From Streptacidiphilus fuscans (lineage in GTDB: Bacteria > Actinomycetota > Actinomycetes > Streptomycetales > Streptomycetaceae), in the NCBI RefSeq assembly GCF_015690355.1, contig NZ_JADPRT010000002.1:62001-126000 (forward strand): DNA of 64,000 nucleotides. Direction: 5' to 3'. The notes below the pieces were generated by a model. The model was not told where the DNA came from. It saw nothing but the letters and a program-made list of their open reading frames with translations, and searched no databases. A program made the translations under genes and the position numbers. The stretch's first letter is position 1. Each line of letters starts with the position of its first letter. Positions 54,463 through 63,099 of this stretch are shown one piece after another.

Positions 54463-54990
54463 CTACGCGTCGGGGGTCTGCTCCTGCGCTGCCTCCCGGG
54501 CGCGCTGGTAGTGGCGCCGCACCTTCATGCGGTTGCCGCAGACCGCCATCGAGCACCAGCGGGCCTTGTTGCCCTTGCTGCGGTCGAGGAGGAACAGCCT
54601 GCACTCCGGATTCGCGCACGGCCTGAGTCGGCCGGGCATCGTCTCGTGGACGGCGCTCCACGCCAGCACGGCCTCGACGGCCAGCCTTCGCTCGTCGGGC
54701 ACTTCCACCTGCCAGGACACCCCCTCGGCCGAGACGAGGGGCCTGGACACGACGCCCTTCAGGAGCGCGCTCAGCGAGTCGGAGGGCCTGTCGCCGCGGA
54801 TCACGTCCTGAAGGCCGTCGCGTGCCCGGATCAGACTGCGCCGCTCGTGCGGGGACCCGTCGCCGCCGTGGGCCAGTTGCCAGGCGCGGGCCGCGTCCGG
54901 GTCCGTCAGCTGGTCCTCGACCGCGCCGTTCACCACGGGCGTGCTGTTGAGCAGGTCCAGCAGGGCCTCGTGCTGCTCGCTGCCGTCCAC
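54463..54990 (-). CDS. CGNR zinc-finger/ABATE-domain regulator
   Basis: 175 residues. The N-terminal ABATE domain contains the LLDLLNSTPVV pattern, and the C-terminal CGNR zinc finger reads CANPECRLFLLDRSKGNKAR then WCSMAVCGNRMKVRRHY. The family is thought to be stress-responsive transcription regulators. GTG 54990 is preceded by AGGAGG; a TTG seven codons upstream overlaps the operator. Two copies of the 30-bp element lie directly upstream, so it probably represses itself. Confidence 0.9.
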   Translation of the reverse strand: MDGSEQHEALLDLLNSTPVVNGAVEDQLTDPDAARAWQLAHGGDGSPHERRSLIRARDGLQDVIRGDRPSDSLSALLKGVVSRPLVSAEGVSWQVEVPDERRLAVEAVLAWSAVHETMPGRLRPCANPECRLFLLDRSKGNKARWCSMAVCGNRMKVRRHYQRAREAAQEQTPDA

Positions 54991-55000
54991 AGGCTGCCTC

Positions 55001-55030
55001 CTAACCGTCAAACGTCGATTCGAAGGTTAC
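55001..55030. promoter_or_regulatory. Shared operator, site 3
   Basis: CTAACC-N18-GGTTAC, a 30-bp element of the same length as sites 1 and 2. It ends ten bases before the CGNR GTG and overlaps its ribosome-binding site (TTAGGAGG), so binding here could block translation start as well as transcription. Confidence 0.6.
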
Positions 55031-55056
55031 ATGAGTGCGCGCGTCGCCTGGGATGC

Positions 55057-55086
55057 CTAACCATCTAAATCGTCTTGACAGGTTAG
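55057..55086. promoter_or_regulatory. Shared operator, site 2
   Basis: CTAACC-N18-GGTTAG. It contains TTGACA (55075-55080), a good -35 element for the hydrolase gene, so binding there would block transcription. It is 56 bases from site 3. Confidence 0.65.
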
Positions 55087-55142
55087 GTGGGCGCTGCTTG
55101 ACTCGAACTCGTCCCCGCAAGGCAACCGAGGAGATGAGTGCG

Positions 55143-56009
55143 ATGCGTGATGCCGTGACCTACCGATCCGTCGACGTCGACGGAGTGGACGTCTTCTACC
55201 GCGAGGCGGGGCCCGAGGACGGGCCCGTGGTGCTGCTGCTGCACGGGTTCCCGAGCGCGAGCCACATGTTCCGCGACCTGATCCCGCGGCTGGCCGACCG
55301 CTACCGGGTCATCGCGTCCGACCTGCCGGGCTTCGGGCAGTCGGCCATGCCCGACCGGAGCGAGTTCGACTACACCTTCGACAACGTCGCCCGCGTGATC
55401 GACCGGTTCACCGAGGTCGTCGGGCTGGACCGGTTCGCCGTCTACGTCTTCGACTACGGCGCGCCCACCGGATTCCGCCTGGCCGCCGCCCACCCCGAGC
55501 GGATCGCGGCGATCATCTCCCAGAACGGCAACGCCTACGAGGAGGGGCTCAGCGACGGCTGGGCGCCGATCCGCGCGTACTGGAAGGACCGCTCCGCCGC
55601 CAACCGCGAGGCGCTGCGCGCCTTCCTGGCCCCGGAGACCACCGTGTGGCAGTACACCCACGGCACGCCCGACCCGGCGTCCGTCTCCCCGGACGGCTAC
55701 ACCCTGGACAACCACTACCTGGCGCGGGCCGGAGCCGACGAGGTGCAGCTCGACCTGTTCGGCGACTACGGGACCAACGTCGACCTGTACCCGAGCTTCC
55801 ACGCGTACTTCCGCGCCCACACGCCGCCGCTGCTCGCGGTCTGGGGCCGCAACGACCCGTTCTTCCTGCCGGCCGGAGCCGAGGCGTTCACCCGCGACAA
55901 CCCCAACGCCCAGGTGCGGTTGCTCGACACCGGGCACTTCGCCCTGGAGACCCACGCGGGCGAGATCGCCGAGGCGATCCGCGACTTCCTCGCGACGGTC
56001 GAATTCTAG
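55143..56009 (+). CDS. Alpha/beta hydrolase, epoxide hydrolase/haloalkane dehalogenase-like
   Basis: 288 residues. The first half has LLLHGFPSASHMFRDLIPRL and DLPGFGQS; the nucleophile elbow is VFDYGAP, with Asp in place of Ser, as in epoxide hydrolases and haloalkane dehalogenases. The acid is in VWGRNDPFF and the His in LDTGHFALE. The ATG at 55143 lies nine bases after GAGGAG, while the one at 55134 is too close. It is divergent from the CGNR regulator and shares its operator. Confidence 0.9.
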   Translation: MRDAVTYRSVDVDGVDVFYREAGPEDGPVVLLLHGFPSASHMFRDLIPRLADRYRVIASDLPGFGQSAMPDRSEFDYTFDNVARVIDRFTEVVGLDRFAVYVFDYGAPTGFRLAAAHPERIAAIISQNGNAYEEGLSDGWAPIRAYWKDRSAANREALRAFLAPETTVWQYTHGTPDPASVSPDGYTLDNHYLARAGADEVQLDLFGDYGTNVDLYPSFHAYFRAHTPPLLAVWGRNDPFFLPAGAEAFTRDNPNAQVRLLDTGHFALETHAGEIAEAIRDFLATVEF

Positions 56010-56053
56010 AAGTCCCCATCGAGAAGTCCCCACCACCCAAGGAGTGTTGAGAC

Positions 56054-56749
56054 ATGTCCAAGGACGTCACCGTCGTCCTCGCCCACGGTGCCTGGGCGGA
56101 CGGCTCCAGCTGGAGCAAGGTCATCGAGCGGCTGCGGGCCAAGGGCATCCGCGCCGTCGCGGCACCGCTGCCGCTGACCTCGCTTCCCGACGATGTGGCA
56201 GCGCTGGAGCGCACGCTCGACCATGTGGGAGGCCCGGTCGTCCTGGCCGGGCACGCCTACGCGGGCGGCGTCATCGGATCCGTCACAGCCGGGCACGTCC
56301 GTGCGCTGGTGTACGTCGCGGCGCTCGCCCCGGACGAGGGTGAGAGCGTCGGCGAGGTCTTCGGACGCACCGCCCCGCACCCGGACGCCCCGGCGCTGAC
56401 GCCCGACGAGCAGGGCTTCGTCTGGCTGCCCGACGAGGCGTTCCCGAAGGCGTTCGCCCAACTGGCCACCCCGCAGGAGCAGGCCGTGCTCCGCGCGGTA
56501 CAGCGGCCGATCGCGCTCGCCGCCATCACCACCCCCGTCGGCCGCCCGCTGTGGAAGGACGTGCCCACCTGGTACCTGGTGGCCGAGCAGGACCGAATGA
56601 TCCCGGCCGAGAACCAGCACTTCATGGCCGACCGCATGGGCGCCACGGTCCGGGTCCACGACGTGGACCACACGCCGCTCGTCACCGCTCCCGACGTCGT
56701 CGCCGACCTGCTGACGGAGGTGGTTGAGCAGACCAGGAAGGGCTTGTAG
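56054..56749 (+). CDS. Alpha/beta hydrolase with altered nucleophile motif
   Basis: 231 residues, related to the hydrolase at 48348-49034 (VVLAHGAWADGSSW, ALVYVAALAPDEGE). The expected nucleophile GHSYGG reads GHAYAG: Ala replaces Ser, while the acid (VAEQDRM) and His (VDHTPLV) remain. The protein may bind rather than hydrolyse, or use another residue. It lies 45 bases after the epoxide-hydrolase-like gene and is probably in the same operon. Confidence 0.88.
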   Translation: MSKDVTVVLAHGAWADGSSWSKVIERLRAKGIRAVAAPLPLTSLPDDVAALERTLDHVGGPVVLAGHAYAGGVIGSVTAGHVRALVYVAALAPDEGESVGEVFGRTAPHPDAPALTPDEQGFVWLPDEAFPKAFAQLATPQEQAVLRAVQRPIALAAITTPVGRPLWKDVPTWYLVAEQDRMIPAENQHFMADRMGATVRVHDVDHTPLVTAPDVVADLLTEVVEQTRKGL

Positions 56750-56801
56750 CCCCGGGCGGGCTTCCAAGGGAGTTTTCACCAACGTCTGCGACCATCCCCG
56801 C

Positions 56802-57767
56802 GTGACGACACACAGCACGGTGCCCGGCAAGCACCACGACGGCCGCATACCCGCCCCGGTGGCTGCTCGGCCGCTCGACCCGCGAAGGCGCCTGCAGCTC
56901 GCGCTCGCGGCGGTGTGGCTGCTCGACGGCATCCTCCAGTTCCAGCCGTACATGTTCACGCTGAGCTTCGGCAAGATGACGCTGTACCCGATGGCCTCGG
57001 GCAACCCGGTGTGGGTGGCCGGCCCGGTGCACTGGGTCACCACGATGAACGCGGACCACCCGGTCGCGACCAACGCCGTGTTCGCACTGGTCCAGGTGCT
57101 GCTGGGGATCGGCATCGCCTGCCGGCCCACCGTCAAGCCCGCGCTGCTCGCCTCGACCGTGTGGGCGGTCGGCGTGTGGTGGCTGGGGGAGGGACTCGGG
57201 GGGCTGTTCGCCGGCACCGCTAACCCGCTGACCGGCGCTCCCGGTGCGGCGGTGCTGTACGGGCTGCTCGCCGTCCTGCTGTGGCCCAGCGAGCGGCCTT
57301 CGGCCTTTCCCGCTGCGGCACGGATCGGCGAGCGGCCCGCCCGAGCGGTATGGGTGCTGCTGTGGGCGGCGTTCGCCTACCTCGTGCTGCAGCCCGCGAA
57401 CCGGGCGCCCGGGGCGGTTCAGGGCGCCGTCACCAACGCGCTGACCGGTGCGCCGGGTTGGCTGGTCCAGCTCGGCAACCATGTCGGCAAGCTGGCCGCC
57501 GGTCACGACCTGGCGATCTCGGTCGTGTTGGCTGTCGCCTTCGCCCTCGTCGGGCTGAGCGTCCTGCTGCCCTGGCGTCGGGCGGTGACGGCGGGCCTGG
57601 TCGGCGCGGTCGTGCTCGCCGCGCTGATCTGGGTGTTCGGTGAGGGATTCGGTATGCCGTTCCAGGGCATGGCCACCGACCCGAACTCCGGGCCGCTGCT
57701 CGTTCTCCTCGCGGCCGCCTACTGGCCCGCCCGCCGCTCGATCCGAACGGAGACCGCGACCGCATGA
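56802..57767 (+). CDS. Multi-helix membrane protein of unknown function
   Basis: 321 residues with about eight to nine hydrophobic helices. Recognisable parts are LALAAVWLLDGILQFQPYMF and the WVFGEGFGMPFQGMATDPNSG block, seen in a common actinobacterial membrane family next to DUF5134 genes. The GTG at 56802 opens the conserved region; the ribosome-binding site is weak. It overlaps the next gene by four bases, so both act together. A role is unknown. Confidence 0.75.
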   Translation: MTTHSTVPGKHHDGRIPAPVAARPLDPRRRLQLALAAVWLLDGILQFQPYMFTLSFGKMTLYPMASGNPVWVAGPVHWVTTMNADHPVATNAVFALVQVLLGIGIACRPTVKPALLASTVWAVGVWWLGEGLGGLFAGTANPLTGAPGAAVLYGLLAVLLWPSERPSAFPAAARIGERPARAVWVLLWAAFAYLVLQPANRAPGAVQGAVTNALTGAPGWLVQLGNHVGKLAAGHDLAISVVLAVAFALVGLSVLLPWRRAVTAGLVGAVVLAALIWVFGEGFGMPFQGMATDPNSGPLLVLLAAAYWPARRSIRTETATA

Positions 57768-58396
57768 GTGCCCCGGACTGGCTGGTCAACCTGCTCGCGA
57801 CGGCGATGCCGGCCATCGCCGCGCTCTTCGTCTGGCGGATGGTGACGGCCCGGACGTCGCAGCGCCCCCGTGACTATGCGTCAGATGCCTTCCACGCGCT
57901 GACGGCGCTGGCTCTGGCCGGGATGCTGGTGAACTGGGCTGCCACGCTGCCGCGCGCGGTCTGGGCCGTGGTCTTCGCCGCCGGGGCCGTCGCCTTCGCC
58001 GTCCGCTGGGCCCGCGCCCGGTCGACGGGCGGTTCGGCGCCGGGCCGCGACGTGGTCAACGCGGCGACGGCCGTGGTGCTGGTCTACATGCTGCTGGCCG
58101 GTGTGGCGCCCTCGGATCTCTCGCGCTCCACCGCCGGCCTGTACGTCATGGCCGGGATGCCCGGCATGATCCAGGACAACACGATCCACTTCCCCGCGCT
58201 CGGCATGGTGTTCGCGATCGCCGCGGTCGGCTACGTGGTCGTCATGCTCGACCGGGTCTCCCAGGTCGGCCCCGCGCCGCTCTCCGGCGACGCCGCGCGG
58301 GCGGTTGCGACGCCGCTGGCACCCCGTCTCGCGGAGTGCTGCCGTCTCTTCCTGTTCGTCACCATCGCCTACGCGATCTTCGCCAAAGTCGTCTGA
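57764..58396 (+). CDS. DUF5134 membrane protein
   Basis: 210 residues, six or so helices, with the DUF5134 pattern (DAFHALTALALAGMLVNW and the H of DNTIHFPALGMVFAIAA). It is coupled by ATGA to the preceding membrane gene. Conserved His residues in the first and fifth helices suggest a metal or heme site, but this is speculative. Confidence 0.8.
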   Translation: MSAPDWLVNLLATAMPAIAALFVWRMVTARTSQRPRDYASDAFHALTALALAGMLVNWAATLPRAVWAVVFAAGAVAFAVRWARARSTGGSAPGRDVVNAATAVVLVYMLLAGVAPSDLSRSTAGLYVMAGMPGMIQDNTIHFPALGMVFAIAAVGYVVVMLDRVSQVGPAPLSGDAARAVATPLAPRLAECCRLFLFVTIAYAIFAKVV

Positions 58397-58587
58397 GCGC
58401 GCACGCGGCAGTCATTCCCATCTCTTCCGCCATGTCGGTGTTCCTCTGACAGTTGGTCGTACGTTCACCGACCTTTCCTGGATTCCCTCAACCTCCCGCG
58501 CCAGAGTCGTCTGGTGCCTCTGTGGACATGTCACCGCGTGCTCCACTGCGGGCTTCTGACGATCCGACGGAGAGGGAGGGCCGGCCA

Positions 58588-60042
58588 GTGCCGGAGACCA
58601 ACACGACGGGGATGACCAGGCGTCGCCTGCTCGGTTCGGCGGCCGGGGCGATCGGCGCGGGAGCGGCGCTGGCGCTGCTCCCGCCGAGCGTGCAGCAGGC
58701 CGTCGCGGCAGGCGTGCCCAGGCGCGGATCGCTGCGTGACGTGGAGCACGTGGTCATGCTGATGCAGGAGAACCGCTCCTTCGACCACTACTTCGGCACG
58801 CTGTCCGGGGTGCGCGGCTTCCACGACCCGCAGGCGCTGCAGCTCTCGACCGGACGCTCGGTCTTCTACCAGCCCGACACGGTCAACCCCGACGGCTACA
58901 TCCTGCCGTTCCACCTGGACACCCGGACCACCAGCGCACAGGCCATCCCCTCCACCAGCCACGCCTGGGCCGTCCAGCACCAGGCCTGGAACGGCGGGCA
59001 GATGGACCAGTGGCTGCCCGCGCACCGCGCCGCCGACGGCGTCAACGGCCCCTACGTGATGGGCTACTACACCCGCGAGGACATCCCTTTCCAGTTCGCG
59101 CTGGCCGAGTCCTTCACCGTCTGCGACAACTACTTCTGCTCGGTCCTCGGCCCGACCTGGCCCAACCGGCTCTACTGGATGACCGGCTCGATCGACCCGT
59201 CCGGCCAGTACGGCGGCCCGATCACCAGCAACATCGCACCCACGCCGTACCGGTGGAAGACCTACGCGGAGCAGCTCCAGGCGGCCGGGATCTCCTGGAA
59301 GGTCTACCAGGAGTCCGACAACTACGGCACCAACATGCTCTCCGAGTTCCAGACCTTCCAGGACGCCCAGCCGGGCGACCCGCTCCACGACCGCGGCATG
59401 GTGGCGCAACCCGCCGGGACCTTCGAGGACGACGCGCGCAACGACCGTCTCCCGGCGGTGTCCTGGATCCTGCCGACCAGCTACCAGTCGGAACACCCGA
59501 ACTACCTGCCCGCAGCGGGCGCGGACTTCGTGGCCTCCAAGATCGAGGCCATCGCGTCCAACCCGGAGGTCTGGGCCAAGACCGTCTTCATCCTCAACTA
59601 CGACGAGAACGACGGCCTGTTCGACCACGTGCCGCCGCTCACCGCCCCCGCCGGAACGCCCGACGAGTACGTGGGCGGGCTGCCGATCGGCAGCGGGTTC
59701 CGGGTGCCGTGCATCATCGTCTCGCCCTGGACGGTGGGCGGCTGGGTGTCCTCGGAGGCGTTCGACCACACCTCCGTCCTCCAGTTCCTGGAGTGCTTCA
59801 CCGGGGTCCGGGCCGAGAACGTCACCGACTGGCGCCGGGAGACGTTCGGCGACCTGACCTCCGCCTTCCAGTTCCGCGGCCCCGGGCGCCAAGCACCGCC
59901 GCTGCCCGGCACCGCCGCCCAACTGGCCCTCGCCGAGCAGGAGGTGGCCACGCTCCCGGCGCCCACCCTGCCCGGCGCCGACCAGAGCTTCCCGTCCCAG
60001 GAGCGAGGCTTCCGCCGTCACGTCGGCCCCGGCCGCCGCTGA
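58588..60042 (+). CDS. Tat-exported phospholipase C (phosphoesterase family)
   Basis: 484 residues. The signal peptide has a twin-arginine motif MTRRRLLGS and a hydrophobic core. The catalytic domain begins HVVMLMQENRSFDHYFGTL, the hallmark of non-haemolytic phospholipase C/acid phosphatase AcpA-type enzymes; YDENDGLFDHV and FDHTSVLQFLE carry further metal ligands. It cleaves phosphocholine or related head groups outside the cell. GTG 58588 follows AGGGAGGG. Confidence 0.92.
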   Translation: MPETNTTGMTRRRLLGSAAGAIGAGAALALLPPSVQQAVAAGVPRRGSLRDVEHVVMLMQENRSFDHYFGTLSGVRGFHDPQALQLSTGRSVFYQPDTVNPDGYILPFHLDTRTTSAQAIPSTSHAWAVQHQAWNGGQMDQWLPAHRAADGVNGPYVMGYYTREDIPFQFALAESFTVCDNYFCSVLGPTWPNRLYWMTGSIDPSGQYGGPITSNIAPTPYRWKTYAEQLQAAGISWKVYQESDNYGTNMLSEFQTFQDAQPGDPLHDRGMVAQPAGTFEDDARNDRLPAVSWILPTSYQSEHPNYLPAAGADFVASKIEAIASNPEVWAKTVFILNYDENDGLFDHVPPLTAPAGTPDEYVGGLPIGSGFRVPCIIVSPWTVGGWVSSEAFDHTSVLQFLECFTGVRAENVTDWRRETFGDLTSAFQFRGPGRQAPPLPGTAAQLALAEQEVATLPAPTLPGADQSFPSQERGFRRHVGPGRR

Positions 60043-60193
60043 CTCCTGCCGCCTCGCTCCTCTTGGTTCCTCCTCGTTCCTCTTCGCTCGAACATCCCGG
60101 ACCTGCCACGGCAAAGGAGGCAAAGGAAATCCTCACCCTCGGGTCGATTCCTTCCCTCTCCATGTCGCCGTGGCAGGTGGGATACTCCGTTCG

Positions 60194-60865
60194 ATGGACG
60201 GATTCGGGCTTCGGTTCTCACGCGCGGTGGTGTTCGCCGCGGTGTCCGTCCTGCTCGCCGTCGGGTCGCGCCTGGTGGTGACCGGGTTGCCGGTGCCGCT
60301 GGACGTCATCGGGATGGCCTTCGGCCTCGCGCTCGGGGTCGCGATGATCCTTTTCGCCCGAGGTGAGCGGCGCTACCCGGCGATCATCGCCGTGATGGTC
60401 CCGGTCCAGGTGGGCCTGAACGCCCTGTTCAACGTCGGCCAGCAGAGCTGCCCGCCCGGACCCGGCAACGGTGTCGCCGTGTCCGGCTGGGGCGCGCTGG
60501 CATGCGGTGGCGGATCGATCCGGCCGAGCCTGCTGGGACTGACCGAGCAGGCGCCCCGCGCGCTGGTGTCGTTGACCGGTGCCGGGGCGCTGCTGCTGCT
60601 CGCCCTGCACCTGGTGCTGGCGCTGGTGGCGGCCTGGTGGCTGCGCCGGGGCGAGGCGGCCGTGTTCGCGGTCCTGCGCACGGTGGCCGTCGTGTCCTGG
60701 TCGGGTGTCGCCGCGCTGCTCGCATGGCTGGTCACGCCCGTCGCGTTGCCCGAAGGACCGACCTGGGTGCCGCCCGCGACGGGTCCGGTCCCGTCCGGTC
60801 CGCAGGACGCGCTGCTGTCGGCCGCGTCGCGGCGCGGTCCACCGGTTCTCGCACGGGCCTGCTGA
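60194..60865 (+). CDS. Small membrane protein of unknown function
   Basis: 223 residues with about five hydrophobic helices and an extracytoplasmic loop holding CPPGPGNG and CGGG. It fits the uncharacterised PE-PGRS-unrelated DUF-type membrane proteins of actinomycetes, but no family was recognised with certainty. The start is uncertain: ATG 60194 or a GTG at 60170; neither has a strong ribosome-binding site. Confidence 0.65.
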   Translation: MDGFGLRFSRAVVFAAVSVLLAVGSRLVVTGLPVPLDVIGMAFGLALGVAMILFARGERRYPAIIAVMVPVQVGLNALFNVGQQSCPPGPGNGVAVSGWGALACGGGSIRPSLLGLTEQAPRALVSLTGAGALLLLALHLVLALVAAWWLRRGEAAVFAVLRTVAVVSWSGVAALLAWLVTPVALPEGPTWVPPATGPVPSGPQDALLSAASRRGPPVLARAC

Positions 60866-60996
60866 ACGGCGCCTGCCCTCCGATCTGACCACGCTCGTCC
60901 GTAGCGCACCCCACGGTGTGCCGCCGGGCTGTGCAGCACTGCCGTTCCAGGCCCGCTTCCTCACCTTTCCTGACCTTTTCGTCTGTGAGGACGGCC

Positions 60997-61872
60997 ATGA
61001 GCGAGAACACGAACCCGAACGATCAGAACGATCAGAACGACCCGAACAAGCCCAACACGCCCGGCAGGTCCGGCAGGCCGACGAAGCGCGAGGCCCGTGC
61101 CTCGGCGCGGGAGCGACTGGCCGAGCAGCGGGCCCGTGAGCAGCAGGTGCAGGCGCGCAGGCGCAAGGTGGCGATAGGCGCGGCCGTCGTCGCGGTGGTC
61201 GCGATCGCGGCAGGCATAGGCCTGGCGGTCGGCAACGGCAACAGCGGCAAGAGCGCCGCCAGTGGCCCGCTGGTCGTCCCGGCGCACGCGTCTGGCCCGA
61301 ACGGGACGGTGATCGTCTACGGGAACCCGAACGCCAAGCACACGCTGGACGTCTGGGAAGACTTCCGCTGCCCGATCTGCGACAAGCTGGAGAAGGCCGA
61401 CGGCCCGACCGTCCAGCAACTAGCCGACAACGGCACGTACAAGATCCAGTACCACATGGCGACTTTTCTGGACAACAACCTCGGCGGCACCGGGTCGATC
61501 GACGCGTTGCAGGTCGCGGGCGCGGCACTCAACGAGGGCGGCCCGACGGCGTTCAAGGAGTTCCACGACGTCCTCTACGCCAACCAGCCCCCGGAGGAGA
61601 CGGACGGCTTCGGGAACGTCAACACGCTGCTCGACCTGGCCAAGAAGGTCCCGGGCCTGGTCACCCCGACCTTCACCAAGGACGTGCAGGACGGCGTCTA
61701 CGCGCCGTGGGCGCAGAAGGTCTCGGACGCCTTCAACTCCAGTGGCATCCAGGGCACGCCCACGCTCAAGCTAGACGGGCAGCAGCTGACCGTCTTCGAC
61801 AGCCAGGGCAACGCGATCACGCCCGCCCAGTACATGGCGCTGGTCCAGCAGACCATCGCGTCCGGCAAGTGA
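60997..61872 (+). CDS. DsbA-family thioredoxin-fold protein
   Basis: 291 residues. The N-terminal 45 residues are hydrophilic, one membrane helix follows (VAIGAAVVAVVAIAAGIGLAV), and the rest is a DsbA-like domain with the active site EDFRCPICDKLE (CxxC) and the cis-Pro loop GIQGTPTLKLDG. It oxidises cysteines of exported proteins. The vitamin-K-epoxide-reductase-like gene 31 bases downstream should reoxidise it. Confidence 0.9.
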   Translation: MSENTNPNDQNDQNDPNKPNTPGRSGRPTKREARASARERLAEQRAREQQVQARRRKVAIGAAVVAVVAIAAGIGLAVGNGNSGKSAASGPLVVPAHASGPNGTVIVYGNPNAKHTLDVWEDFRCPICDKLEKADGPTVQQLADNGTYKIQYHMATFLDNNLGGTGSIDALQVAGAALNEGGPTAFKEFHDVLYANQPPEETDGFGNVNTLLDLAKKVPGLVTPTFTKDVQDGVYAPWAQKVSDAFNSSGIQGTPTLKLDGQQLTVFDSQGNAITPAQYMALVQQTIASGK

Positions 61873-61903
61873 GCCGCACCCCATGGACCGGAGAGGGAAC
61901 CCG

Positions 61904-62560
61904 ATGACCACCGACCACGCCGCCGACGGCGACGCCACCACCGGGGAGCGGACGGACCGGCCCGACTCGTGGGTGGCCGCCAGCCGCGGCTACGCCTGGC
62001 TGCTGCTGATCGCGGGCGCCTTCGCGCTGGCCGCCGCGACCCAGCTCACCCTGGACAAGATCAAGATCCTGGAGAACCCCAACTACAGTCCCAGCTGCAA
62101 CATCAACCCGATCATCAGCTGTGGCTCGGTGATGCGGACCTGGCAGGCGTCCGCGTTCGGGTTCCCCAACTCCCTGATCGGGCTGGGCGCGTTCGCCGTG
62201 GTCGTCACGATCGGGGTGGTCGCGCTGACCGGTGCCCGGCTGCCGCGCTGGTTCTGGCTGGGCCTGCAGGCCGGAACCCTGTTCGGGCTCGGCATGATCT
62301 GCTGGCTGATCGGCCAGACCCTGTACTCGATCGGCGCGGTCTGCCCCTACTGCATGGTCGTCTGGGTCACCACGATCCTGCTGTGCTGGTACACGACCGT
62401 CCACAACCTGCGCACGGGCGTCATCCCGAGCTCCGACCGCGCACGGGCGAGGCTGGCCTCGGCGGCGGGGTGGTACTGGCTCGTCCCGGTGGCGTGCTAC
62501 CTCGTCATCGCGCTCCTGGTGCTGAACCGCTTCTGGTACTACTGGTCGACGCTGCTCTAG
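61904..62560 (+). CDS. Vitamin K epoxide reductase (VKOR) family protein
   Basis: 218 residues, four to five helices. The loop Cys pair is in CNINPIISCGSV and the active-site pair is CPYC (AVCPYCMVVW). VKOR proteins reoxidise DsbA with quinone and replace DsbB in actinobacteria. It follows the DsbA-like gene in one operon. GGAGAGGG precedes the ATG. Confidence 0.9.
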   Translation: MTTDHAADGDATTGERTDRPDSWVAASRGYAWLLLIAGAFALAAATQLTLDKIKILENPNYSPSCNINPIISCGSVMRTWQASAFGFPNSLIGLGAFAVVVTIGVVALTGARLPRWFWLGLQAGTLFGLGMICWLIGQTLYSIGAVCPYCMVVWVTTILLCWYTTVHNLRTGVIPSSDRARARLASAAGWYWLVPVACYLVIALLVLNRFWYYWSTLL

Positions 62561-62710
62561 GGGGTAGGCGTTCTTCTCCGAGAGCGGGTCTGCACTGCAG
62601 AAACTGTGTGTCTAACCGTTTCTGACGGTGTCTCCGTATTTCACTCCGAGACCCCCGGGCTGCCCGGGCTTCCACAGGGACTCCCCAAGAAATGCTCTGA
62701 AACAGCAGGT

Positions 62711-62743
62711 CGTCCCCAGCCCAGCGCCCTTGGGCTGGGGGCG
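62711..62743. terminator. Hairpin terminator
   Basis: CCCCAGCCCA (62714-62723) pairs with TGGGCTGGGG (62731-62740), extended by three more pairs on the outside (one G-T). It lies 150 bases beyond the VKOR stop. Confidence 0.65.
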
Positions 62744-62822
62744 TCTTGCAAGCTAGCCAGCGGCTGCCTCCCGAGGAAGCCACCGGCTGCCGCCTCGCCC
62801 CCGCTCGACAACCCCCGCCAGG

Positions 62823-62915
62823 GGCAACGAGCGGGCGTGGCGCGAGTACGAGCGGCTCGTCGACCAGTACTTCGCCGCCGTCCAGACCCCGACCGACAAC
62901 CAGATCGCCGCCTGA
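62823..62915 (+). pseudogene. C-terminal fragment of an unknown gene
   Basis: An open stretch with no start codon ends at the TGA 62913-62915. Its last 30 residues have normal protein character: NERAWREYERLVDQYFAAVQ is a helical, charged segment. The frame is closed upstream by a TAG at 62754. It is probably the remnant left after a deletion or an insertion boundary. The family is not recognised. Confidence 0.4.
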
Positions 62916-63099
62916 GGAAATCCAGTCGGTTCGTGTGGCCCAGCGCAGATACATTCGGCTCGTGGTCCCGCACTCCAGGCACGGTTTGAAGATGTCCCAC
63001 TGATTCATCGGCGCCTCGCAAGCCGCTGAACCCCCCTCGCCTCAGGGTGGAGGCCGCAAGTGCACCCCGCACCCCGCACCCCGAAGGAGAACCATCCTC

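Larger units (their letters stand above)
62561..63099. other. Intergenic region with remnants at the possible edge of an accessory element
   Basis: About 540 bases after the VKOR gene. It contains a strong hairpin, a coding-looking C-terminal fragment and, on the minus strand near 62922-63008, a short protein-like stretch. No intact gene is seen and no tRNA fold is evident. Confidence 0.45.

Noticed and set aside
62577..62650. Possible tRNA or attachment site after the VKOR gene
   Set aside because: No cloverleaf, no TTCRANY-type T loop and no direct repeat partner seen within the window.
62922..63008. Minus-strand start MNQWDIFKPCLECG resembling a protein with a Cys pair
   Set aside because: Protein-like for about 30 residues only; the frame continues into obvious shadow sequence, so no gene is called, although a remnant cannot be excluded.
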